A stretch of 64,000 bases of DNA from Shewanella holmiensis (GTDB lineage Bacteria; Pseudomonadota; Gammaproteobacteria; Enterobacterales; Shewanellaceae). The notes beneath the pieces were generated by a model. It worked only from the letters and a program-made list of their open reading frames with translations. It was not told the DNA's origin and did not search any database. The stretch lies in the NCBI RefSeq assembly GCF_025370255.1, contig NZ_JAMTCD010000001.1, positions 186,001 through 250,000 on the forward strand, read 5' to 3'. Positions 34,433-41,996 of this stretch are shown in pieces; position 1 is the first letter of the stretch, and each line of letters opens with the position of its first letter. Position numbers and translations under genes: made by a program.

Positions 34433-34825
34433 TTATCGCTTTATCATATCCACAACCACAGTCAACGCTTGTGGATTTGAAACATCAACAGGATAAGATT
34501 GCGTATTGATGAACCACAACTCATCAGCAACAGTGATCCGGGCACTAATGGCATAACGATGACCTGTTTTGAACGCCTCTGTTGGTAAGACAAACTCGAA
34601 AGGTGTGACACCGGTAACCGGAGTTATTTCATATTCAGCCAGGATTTCTGCCTGAACATCTTGCAGTGACACATCTTGTAATTGGATTTGGATCACAGAA
34701 TTTGCAGGTAATGCTATACGTTGTTTATACAGCACTTCACCTACTATCTGAGTATTTTGAGGAACAGTTTGGCATCCTGATAGAGCCGCAACCATCGCTA
34801 TAACGCATATTATCTGTTTAATCAT
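34433..34825 (-). CDS. YbaY-family lipoprotein
   Basis: 130 aa. The lipoprotein signal ends Leu-Ser-Gly-Cys (Cys18). The YbaY domain follows (IVGEVLYKQRIALPANSVIQIQ, then FEFVLPTEAF and an ISARITVADELWF strand), a small beta-sandwich found in outer-membrane lipoproteins of unknown role. It is the first gene ahead of metA behind tandem MetJ boxes, an unexpected partner for methionine synthesis. Confidence 0.82.
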   Translation of the reverse strand: MIKQIICVIAMVAALSGCQTVPQNTQIVGEVLYKQRIALPANSVIQIQLQDVSLQDVQAEILAEYEITPVTGVTPFEFVLPTEAFKTGHRYAISARITVADELWFINTQSYPVDVSNPQALTVVVDMIKR

Positions 34826-34855
34826 GGTTCATCTGCTTTAGTTGAATGACGTCGC

Positions 34856-34885
34856 ATTATAATACATCAAGACGTCTAGAAGTCT
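34856..34885 (-). promoter_or_regulatory. Tandem MetJ boxes and -10 before ybaY-like/metA
   Basis: Two adjacent 8-mers, AGACGTCT (34870-34877, perfect consensus) and AGAAGTCT (34878-34885, one mismatch), form the minimal MetJ operator. On the minus strand a TATAAT -10 lies at 34861-34856, so the operator covers the -35/spacer region, consistent with repression. The other flank reads toward the SDR gene at 34982, which could also be affected. Confidence 0.8.
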
Positions 34886-34981
34886 ACACTTCCAGTATTG
34901 AAAAATTTTCGTGCTTGTTATCCGTAAGCGATATTCCTATCATAACCTTTCGATTTCACATAATGAGTGTCAAACCTCCTC

Positions 34982-35728
34982 ATGACCACTATCGCTACCG
35001 CTATGATTATTGGTGCCAGCTCTCAGCTAAGTAAAGAACTGGCGCGCCAACTTGCGGCTCAAAACGTAAAATTATTGTTGTTTGTTCAAGAACCAGACGC
35101 ATTGACCGAATTTGCCAATTCGCTATCCGTTCCAACAGCCGTTTTTCCACTTACGATTACTGATCCCACAAAACTGAACGAGCAAATTAGTCAGGTATGG
35201 CAAAGTGAAAATGGTGCCCACTTAGTGATAGTCAATACAGGATTGAATAGTTACGATGCATCGCTACCATGGCAATTAGAAGAAGATATTATTGAGGTCA
35301 ACGTCAGAGGCTTTGCGGCTATATGCAACTGTGTGTTTAAATTAATGACAGAGCAGCGGTACGGTCAATTAGCGGCAATTAACTCCATCGCCGGTCAACG
35401 TGGCGGGCCAAGTGTTGCTTATCACGCATCTAAAGCCTTTGCTGAAAATTATTTTCAAGGTTTGAGTATGCACGCGCAGCGTTTAAAGCTGCCTATTACC
35501 ATTAGTGATATTCAATTAGGCTTACTCGATAAAGCCGCAATGCAACAAAACCGGTTTTTATTGCCGCCTTTGGAGAAAGTCGCCAAACAGATATTAACCG
35601 CGCTAAAGCAAGGAAAACGTCGTGCTTACGTAACCAAACGCTGGCGAGTAGTAGCTTGGTTAAACCGAATGTTACCTGAATATATTTATAATACCCGTCA
35701 CTGGAAAACCAAGAAAAAAAAGGATTAG
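34982..35728 (+). CDS. Short-chain dehydrogenase/reductase
   Basis: 248 aa from the ATG at 34982; a GTG 15 bp upstream is an alternative and neither has a strong ribosome site. The dinucleotide motif is IIGASSQLSKEL, atypical because the usual Gly-Ile-Gly is Gln-Leu-Ser. Catalytic Ser is in INSIAGQRGG and Tyr-x-x-x-Lys in YHASK. The C terminus is basic and ends in a Lys run after a hydrophobic segment (VVAWLNRMLPEYIY), suggesting membrane association, as in SDRs acting on lipids. The substrate is unknown. It is divergent from the MetJ-controlled operon. Confidence 0.75.
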   Translation: MTTIATAMIIGASSQLSKELARQLAAQNVKLLLFVQEPDALTEFANSLSVPTAVFPLTITDPTKLNEQISQVWQSENGAHLVIVNTGLNSYDASLPWQLEEDIIEVNVRGFAAICNCVFKLMTEQRYGQLAAINSIAGQRGGPSVAYHASKAFAENYFQGLSMHAQRLKLPITISDIQLGLLDKAAMQQNRFLLPPLEKVAKQILTALKQGKRRAYVTKRWRVVAWLNRMLPEYIYNTRHWKTKKKKD

Positions 35729-35942
35729 CCAACCGATAGCAGGTCATTGAATCTTTATTTGATGCATAACGCTGTAATTATCGAGATTGTGCGATTGTGC
35801 GATTATAAAAAATACGGATTATAACATTAGATCCATATGCTCTATACAGTCTGATGCCAGATGTTGATATTAGATATCAGGGGCAGTATTTTATGCTTTA
35901 TTTCGATTTACCTGAACACTCAATAGCATTCAAGCTGACAAA

Positions 35943-35967
35943 AAATAGGAGCCAATGGCTCCTATTT
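35943..35967 (-). terminator. Terminator of ompW
   Basis: An 11-bp stem (AAATAGGAGCC 35943-35953 / GGCTCCTATTT 35957-35967) with a 3-nt loop is followed on the minus strand by TTTTTTG. It lies 26 bp after the ompW stop. Confidence 0.88.
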
Positions 35968-35992
35968 CTTTAAGGTGTTTGATTAACAATGA

Positions 35993-36640
35993 TTAAAACT
36001 TATAACCAACACTGACCATGTAAACCCATGGGTTAATATCGGTATCAATCGATACAGCATCTCCACCAAGCGTAAAGTTTACATCAGTTGAAATGTCAGC
36101 ATACCAAACAGAAGCGTTCACTAACCAATCTTTATTGATGTTGTAATCTAAACCAACTTGAGCAGCAAAACCCCATGAAGTTGATAAGCTTAAGTTATCA
36201 AGACCGAGATCTTTTGCTTCTTGGGTAAAATCATTGTCAAAAAAGTTAGTAAAGTTAACACCAACACCCACATATGGACGAAGCTTAGATTGTGCATCAC
36301 CAAAATAATATTGCGCAACCAGTGTAGGTGGTAAATGCTTAGTTTCAGCTATTTTACCTAATGCACCTAAAGAAACATCATGGCTGAATGGTGTTGCCGC
36401 AAGTAGTTCAACTCCCCAGTTATCAGTAATCATATAACCAAAGTTTAAACCTAACTGAGTGTTATCATCTACACCAAATTCAGCAATACCAGCAACAACT
36501 GGGCTAGATTCGTCAGGCGAAACCATAACTGCACCCGCTCTAAAAATGATATCACCAGCTTGGTGAGCGACAGCAACTGAAGATACACCAGCAGATAATA
36601 AACCTGCAGCAACTAAACCTAGGGTTAATTTTTTATTCAT
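35993..36640 (-). CDS. ompW: OmpW-family outer-membrane protein
   Basis: 215 aa from the ATG at 36640, which has GGAG at 7-nt spacing; the ATG two codons earlier is too close to it. The signal peptide ends SVAVA. The barrel carries OmpW features: AGDIIFRAGAVMVSP, the QLGLNFGYMITDNWGVELLAATPF segment, LPPTLVAQYYF and the terminal VSVGYKF. OmpW forms a narrow hydrophobic channel, and in enterobacteria its expression responds to oxygen through FNR. Several FNR/CRP-like sites lie upstream here. Confidence 0.92.
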   Translation of the reverse strand: MNKKLTLGLVAAGLLSAGVSSVAVAHQAGDIIFRAGAVMVSPDESSPVVAGIAEFGVDDNTQLGLNFGYMITDNWGVELLAATPFSHDVSLGALGKIAETKHLPPTLVAQYYFGDAQSKLRPYVGVGVNFTNFFDNDFTQEAKDLGLDNLSLSTSWGFAAQVGLDYNINKDWLVNASVWYADISTDVNFTLGGDAVSIDTDINPWVYMVSVGYKF

Positions 36641-36730
36641 TTTCATACTCCATGAGGGCAACAACTGGATGCTTTTCTGTTACATCCTTAACAATTGACG
36701 CCACTCTGCCTGAAAATTTAATTAACAACA

Positions 36731-36827
36731 TTGATCTGGATCAAGCTAACCAATTACACCTTTAGAGGTATTCATTTAGTAAGCTTTTCTTTGATGTAGA
36801 TCACGCATTTGTTGATCTAAAAATCAA
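36731..36827 (-). promoter_or_regulatory. FNR/CRP-type sites upstream of ompW
   Basis: Three TTGAT...ATCA palindromes are clustered: TTGATCTGGATCAA (36731-36744, perfect FNR consensus), TTGATGTAGATCAC (36791-36804) and TTGATCTAAAAATCAA (36812-36827, 6-bp spacer). The first lies about 90 bp upstream of the ompW start and could centre near -41 of its promoter. Shewanella EtrA/CRP are the likely factors. Confidence 0.7.
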
Positions 36828-37330
36828 AATTCGGTGCCTATTGAATATTGAAAAATATAATAAATTGATAACCTTACTAGGACTAAATCGAAACGAACAA
36901 TATACGATGCAGCACGATTTAATGGTGGAGCAACAAGAGCATTCACCAATATCCAGATAAAGGCAGTCGCCTTAAATGAGCCGGTAAAACTGTCATGCCA
37001 ACCCATAATAAAATACCCCTAAATAACATAATTTAGGGGCATCAAATTAGCTGACTATTAAGAGGTGAACTTACTTAATGAGGTTTGGTCGAGTTAAAAA
37101 GTATTCAGAGAGGCGAATGGATGATGCCTAATCATCTATATAAAAGCCATTCAACAAGGCGTAAACCGTTTTAGCCGCCCCTTTCGAACGGCATTTGTTG
37201 ACCAATTCAATTTCGATATTAGAATGTTATATAAAGTTACTTCACCACAAGGTCTCTCCCCAGAGCAATGCCGACAACTGGAAGTAACAATAACCTCGAA
37301 ACAGTCACAGGGCCGAATAACGGCGTAAAT
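36828..37330. other. Gap between the ompW control region and the antiporter gene
   Basis: This 503-bp gap holds a terminator-like hairpin (37016-37039) and a 67-codon startless frame on the plus strand (37125-37328) with segments such as RFSRPFRTAFVDQFNF and LSPEQCRQLEVTIT. That frame looks protein-like but has no start codon and no family I recognise. It may be a degraded gene or a chance opening. Confidence 0.4.
37016..37039 (-). terminator. Hairpin, possible antiporter-transcript terminator
   Basis: CCCCTAAAT (37016-37024) and ATTTAGGGG (37031-37039) enclose a 6-nt loop. On the minus strand it is followed by TATTTTATT. It lies about 290 bp after the antiporter stop, so the antiporter mRNA may have a long 3' end, or a small RNA may end here. 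Confidence 0.5.
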
Positions 37331-39283
37331 TTAACCCTGCAACAGATACTCTTCCGCTTTTTCAATACTGCGCGGTTTACCCACTAACATTAAAATATCA
37401 TTGCGGCGCAATACCCAATCGTCTGGTGCTGGTTCAATTTCAGCGCCTTTTCTGCGCACAGCTCGAAGCTCGACATCCAATTGTAGCCATGGAATATCGG
37501 CCACTTTTTTACCCACGCTGCTAGCGCTAGTGCTCAGAGACACAGCATGCAGTAAATCTAATGTAAAATCGGTTTCAGTTCCTGAGAAAAATCCATGTAG
37601 ATATTGGTAGTGGTTGCGTCTTTCAGATTCAAGGCGTTTAATGATCCGTGCTAAAGGTACGCCACACTTATAAAGCACTTGCGACACTAACATCAAGCTG
37701 CCCTCAAGTGACTCAGGTATTACCTGAGTTGCCCCAGCTTCTTTTAGCTCAGTTAGGTTAGAGTCGTCTCGAGTACGCACTAGAATTTTTGCATCTGGCG
37801 CTAACTTCCTACTAAGCGCTAAAGCTTCTTCAGTTTGACGCTCTTCGGCAAAAGTTACCACCACCATGCTGGCTTGACGAATACCCACACGTTTTAAAAT
37901 CCCCATTTTACAGGCATCGCCAAAATATACAGGCTCGCCAGCGGCACGTGATTCTGTCACTCGGGTAGGATCGAGATCTAACACAATATAATTAATAGCT
38001 TCGGTTTTTAAAAAGCGGGCAATCGTTTGACCCACTCGACCATAGCCTAAAATAACCACAAAATCATCGTCTTCACTTGTGGGTAATACAACCGTTTGAT
38101 CGGCCATTTCTTTTGAAGGTTTACCGCCTTTAAATTTCTTAGCTATATCGACACTATTTCGTATCAACCAGGGAGATAAAGACATTGAAATAACCGCCAC
38201 AGCAACCAGTATGGTGCTGACTTCTTTATCTAATAATTGATAATTAACCGCTAATGCTAATAGCACAAAACTGAACTCGCCAACCTGACCTAAACTGATA
38301 GCGGTACTTAACGCTACTTTGGCATGTTCGCCAGCAAGTTTGAGCAGGCCATAAACAATCACAATTTTTAGAACTACCACGGCAATTAAAGTGACTAATA
38401 TTTGCCACCAATATTGCAGGACCAAATTAAAATCGAGCAACATACCAATGGATATGAAGAATAACCCCATCAACAAGTCTCTGAATGGGCGAATATCGGC
38501 TTCTAACTGTCTACGGTACTGACTTTCCCCTAGTAGCATACCGGCAATAAATGCACCTAATGCCATCGACAGTCCAAGCCATTGGGTAAATGCGCCGGTA
38601 ACTAAAGCCACCACAAGGGTAGAAAGGACAAAAAGTTCATTGGAGCGAGAACGAGCAACTTCATCAAAAATACGTGGCAAGACCCATTTGCCAAATGACA
38701 TTAATCCTAAAAATGCCAATATCCCGGTAAGTAGCCCGTAAAAGATGCCGTTTAAACTCATTGGGGTACCATCACTTGCGAGTAAAGGTAATAAAATAAG
38801 CATGGGGACTACGGCTAAATCTTGGAATAGCAAAACACTAATGGATAATTCACCATGGCGACGTCTTAACCAACCTTGCTCATTCATCAATTTGAGCACA
38901 ATAGCAGTCGATGACAGCGCAATGGCTGAACCAATGACGACTGCGGCGACAATATTTTGACCTAAAAAATATGCAATTCCACCGGCGATAAATGTCGTCA
39001 CAATAACTTGCGCACTGCCTAAACCGAATACGGTTCTTCGCATTGACCATAACCGCGGCACAGAAAACTCTAACCCTAAGGTAAACATCAATAACACGAC
39101 GCCAAGTTCCGCCACAAAATGAACTTGCTGCTGTGTGAACCAATGCAAACCGCTGGGGCCACTGATCACTCCAGTAAGCAAGTAAGCCAAAATAGCAGGT
39201 AATCCCAAACGGCCTAACACCGCTATCGAAACGATGGCGATGACCAACATAAACAAAATATGAATAAACATATTGTGTTCCAT
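37331..39283 (-). CDS. CPA2-family K+/H+ antiporter with RCK domain (KefB/YbaL type)
   Basis: 650 aa from ATG 39283, with GGAG about 8 nt upstream (an in-frame TTG six bases earlier is less likely). About 12 membrane segments span residues 1-390, with the antiporter motifs LPAILAYLLTGVISGPSG, FTLGLEFS and LGAFIAGMLLGES. A TrkA-N/RCK nucleotide-binding domain follows (about 405-525, VVILGYGRVGQTIARFL), then a TrkA-C domain (about 565-650). Such proteins exchange K+ (or other cations) for protons under ligand control. No ancillary KefF/KefG gene is adjacent. Confidence 0.9.
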   Translation of the reverse strand: MEHNMFIHILFMLVIAIVSIAVLGRLGLPAILAYLLTGVISGPSGLHWFTQQQVHFVAELGVVLLMFTLGLEFSVPRLWSMRRTVFGLGSAQVIVTTFIAGGIAYFLGQNIVAAVVIGSAIALSSTAIVLKLMNEQGWLRRRHGELSISVLLFQDLAVVPMLILLPLLASDGTPMSLNGIFYGLLTGILAFLGLMSFGKWVLPRIFDEVARSRSNELFVLSTLVVALVTGAFTQWLGLSMALGAFIAGMLLGESQYRRQLEADIRPFRDLLMGLFFISIGMLLDFNLVLQYWWQILVTLIAVVVLKIVIVYGLLKLAGEHAKVALSTAISLGQVGEFSFVLLALAVNYQLLDKEVSTILVAVAVISMSLSPWLIRNSVDIAKKFKGGKPSKEMADQTVVLPTSEDDDFVVILGYGRVGQTIARFLKTEAINYIVLDLDPTRVTESRAAGEPVYFGDACKMGILKRVGIRQASMVVVTFAEERQTEEALALSRKLAPDAKILVRTRDDSNLTELKEAGATQVIPESLEGSLMLVSQVLYKCGVPLARIIKRLESERRNHYQYLHGFFSGTETDFTLDLLHAVSLSTSASSVGKKVADIPWLQLDVELRAVRRKGAEIEPAPDDWVLRRNDILMLVGKPRSIEKAEEYLLQG

Positions 39284-39440
39284 AGGCAAAACTCCTTGTC
39301 AAAAAATCGTCGAGATACTGCTACATCTTATTACCAAAACAGCACAAAAGTAACAAGCTCCTAAAAAATATGATAAAAAAAATTTAGGCACACAACTTGC
39401 TTAACATGTGTATCGCGCTGTAACGTTTTGGAGTAACCCT

Positions 39441-40325
39441 ATGGACTTTGCTATTGCAACCGAACTTTTCCCTGAAGATTATTGGTATCGTTCTAATGCC
39501 CATCTGCATATGGAGCCAGAGCTTGATCTTGTCCAAGTGATCCAACAACTACACGCAAGTTTAGATCCACGGACAGTTTTTGCCTGTTATGGCAAAGTCA
39601 TCGGTCAGTATTTGCCGATCAAAGCATTACAATTATTTGTCGGTGAACACAAGTTTAGCTGGGGTCGTCATCACGGTATTGAGCTGACCCGCAGTATCAA
39701 AACTGAATCTGATACATTACGTTTGCACTACTATCTTGCTGTGCCACTTAGCCCTATTCAAATGAAACAGCTTAATCATATTGAAGCATTGGTATTACAA
39801 CCGTTTCAGAATGCAATGAAGTATCAGCAAATGTCTAACCAAGCAATGTTTGATGCGTTAACGGGTTTGGGTAATCGTTATTACTTTCGTAAAGTTATCC
39901 ATAAAAGTATTGCTAGAGCAGAACGGCGCCAAGATCATGTTTCATTGATTGTTATCGATTTAGATAAATTTAAGCAATTAAATGACCAGTTTGGTCACAC
40001 TGTTGGCGATAACGTACTGACCAGTTTTGCCTCATTAATCAACGACTCCATTCGCGACACAGACCAGGCATTTAGAATTGGTGGTGACGAATTTGTGATT
40101 ATTACTGAAGGTAACGCTGATGCAGCAAGTATTATTTGCCAACGCATCATTGAAAGTTTGCCATTACACTCACATCTGACAGATTACGGGGTTAAGTGTA
40201 GTTTAGGTATTGCGCAATCGCGCACTAATGAGGTTTTTAATACCCTGTATGAGCGTGCCGATAAGGCTATGTATCAAGCAAAAGCAGCAGGTAGAAACTG
40301 TTTCAAAGTATGCGAAGATAAATAG
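39441..40325 (+). CDS. Diguanylate cyclase (GGDEF), soluble
   Basis: 294 aa from ATG 39441, with GGAG at 7-nt spacing; an upstream GTG lacks a site. There is no signal or membrane segment. The N-terminal 135 residues form an unrecognised sensor-like domain, possibly GAF-like. The GGDEF domain (about 140-290) starts with MFDALTGLGNRYYF, has an intact FRIGGDEF active site and an intact RxxD inhibitory site (RDTD), so it should be an active, feedback-inhibited c-di-GMP synthase. It is divergent from the antiporter gene. Confidence 0.9.
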   Translation: MDFAIATELFPEDYWYRSNAHLHMEPELDLVQVIQQLHASLDPRTVFACYGKVIGQYLPIKALQLFVGEHKFSWGRHHGIELTRSIKTESDTLRLHYYLAVPLSPIQMKQLNHIEALVLQPFQNAMKYQQMSNQAMFDALTGLGNRYYFRKVIHKSIARAERRQDHVSLIVIDLDKFKQLNDQFGHTVGDNVLTSFASLINDSIRDTDQAFRIGGDEFVIITEGNADAASIICQRIIESLPLHSHLTDYGVKCSLGIAQSRTNEVFNTLYERADKAMYQAKAAGRNCFKVCEDK

Positions 40326-40394
40326 CTTAAGCTAGGATGATAGTAAAAAATGGCCACAGCATCCCGTTATGGCAAACAAAAACACGTTTACTGT

Positions 40395-40415
40395 TTAGTG
40401 ATTAGTGATTAGTGA
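40395..40415. repeat. Three tandem copies of TTAGTGA
   Basis: Three perfect heptamers, followed by a partial TTA, lie in the 123-bp gap between the GGDEF gene and tilS. The two genes converge here and no clear terminator hairpin is visible. This is the second heptamer tandem array in the window. Confidence 0.85.
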
Positions 40416-40448
40416 TTAAAGAAAAAAACAACACAGCGACTAAGTAGC

Positions 40449-41978
40449 CTAACCGCTGGTTATTATATCAATCTGCAATCCCTGATCATTGTCTTGTGCA
40501 AGGTAGCGTTTGTCTACCCACAAGCCTAATGCACCAACCAGCTCGTCGCCATAAAAAAGCAGCGGAATATGCTCCCGACGCCAGGGAGCGATGGCTAACT
40601 CTTGCCAAAGTTTTTTTAATTCTCGCGGTTTTTGCCGAAAGTGATCAGCAAATTGTGGCTGACACTTGGTGCTGCCCTTAGCAGAAAACCTAATGGATAT
40701 TTGATGAATATTATCGGGTAACTTTAGCCTGATACCAGTATGTGACTTTACAAGATTAACTTGCCAGTTAAATGGCGTAAAAAGCAAATGTGTAGCATTG
40801 ATATGACATGAAGGATTGCTTAAAGCCAATACAGCATTGTGCTGCACCTCTGCGTTGACCTCTTCATTAACATTAGTGGCATTAAGCCAGCCTTGTAACT
40901 TTTCAGTTAAACGTAATGGCAAATCATCAGCGAGTGTTAGATGCTCACTCGGCATGGCATATAGATACTGTCCAAATCGTTTTACGACAATCCCTGAGTA
41001 ATAAATATTGAGATTAGCATCTTCTTTAGCCGTTAATGCCTGACTGAGGATTTGGTTCAACTGCACCTGCGATGGCAGAGATAAACCAAGGTGTGTTAAA
41101 TAACCACGTAACAGCAAAGCTTGCCAGGCGAGCGGAGCTTTGGCTAAAAGGCTTAATGACAGTCCTGTACCATTGCACGCCATATTTGTCCCTTGTGACA
41201 CCTTAAGCATTGCAGGTAAACGCGAACTGACTTCATGTTCGATAAGTTGTTGTTGCTCGTTGATTAGTTCAGCACTTCGGCTTGCAGTAAGGGCTATACT
41301 AGGCCAACGGCTTTTAAGCAGCGGAATAATATTGAGGCGTAAAAAGTTCCGATCGTAACTGTCGTCTTGGTTACTTTCATCTTCTATATGCGTCAGAGCA
41401 TGTTCAGCGGAAAATTGTACAATCTCGTCACGAGAAACCTGTAACAATGGTCTCAGTTTATAGTAAGGGGACGCTGCTGAGCCCGCTAATTGATACTCTC
41501 CCATCGCAGCTAACCCTTTAGGCCCCTGACCGCGTTTTAGAGCTAATAACAATGTTTCTAATTGGTCGTCCTGATGATGCGCCGTCAGTAGTATATCTCC
41601 GCTGCCAAGATGTTGTTCTATCGCGTGATAACGTGCTTCTCTGGCAACAGCCTCAAGGCTTTGGCGAGGCTTTAGGTCAAGTTTTACCCGTTCAATAATA
41701 ATGGGAAGATTATAGTCTGCCGCTTTTTGTTGGCAATGGGTTACCCATTTATCAGCATGACGGCTTATGCCGTGATGAACGTGCACTAGCACACAAGCAA
41801 ACTGCGGAAAGATTTTAGCAAATTCACTTAACCCGTAGGCTAATACCTCTGAGTCTACGCCACCGCTGTAAGCTAATACAATCTTGGCTTGACGCTGTGT
41901 AGCCGTTGCATTCGCGTGCAGAGCCAAATGTGGTAAACACAAACGGCGAATATGACCGACAAGGTGTGATTTATCCAT
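40449..41978 (-). CDS. tilS: tRNA(Ile)-lysidine synthase
   Basis: 509 aa, slightly longer than E. coli TilS (432). The PP-loop motif SGGVDS is at residues 38-43. The N-terminal ATPase domain is followed by the TilS substrate-binding and C-terminal domains, with HHQDDQLETLLLALKRG for the ATP/tRNA site. It converts C34 of tRNA-Ile(CAU) to lysidine, making it read AUA. The extra length lies mainly in the middle linker (about residues 340-400) and is rich in Asn/Val/Glu. It is 18 bp downstream of dnaE and presumably cotranscribed with it. Confidence 0.93.
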   Translation of the reverse strand: MDKSHLVGHIRRLCLPHLALHANATATQRQAKIVLAYSGGVDSEVLAYGLSEFAKIFPQFACVLVHVHHGISRHADKWVTHCQQKAADYNLPIIIERVKLDLKPRQSLEAVAREARYHAIEQHLGSGDILLTAHHQDDQLETLLLALKRGQGPKGLAAMGEYQLAGSAASPYYKLRPLLQVSRDEIVQFSAEHALTHIEDESNQDDSYDRNFLRLNIIPLLKSRWPSIALTASRSAELINEQQQLIEHEVSSRLPAMLKVSQGTNMACNGTGLSLSLLAKAPLAWQALLLRGYLTHLGLSLPSQVQLNQILSQALTAKEDANLNIYYSGIVVKRFGQYLYAMPSEHLTLADDLPLRLTEKLQGWLNATNVNEEVNAEVQHNAVLALSNPSCHINATHLLFTPFNWQVNLVKSHTGIRLKLPDNIHQISIRFSAKGSTKCQPQFADHFRQKPRELKKLWQELAIAPWRREHIPLLFYGDELVGALGLWVDKRYLAQDNDQGLQIDIITSG

Positions 41979-41996
41979 TTACGCTGTTATTCACGA

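Noticed and set aside
34846..35034. A small plus-strand frame across the MetJ boxes
   Set aside because: It covers the promoter region and the SDR start in another frame, with atypical composition.
36824..37006. A 60-codon minus-strand frame upstream of ompW
   Set aside because: It has no ribosome site and lies partly over the FNR-type sites. It does not resemble a family I know.
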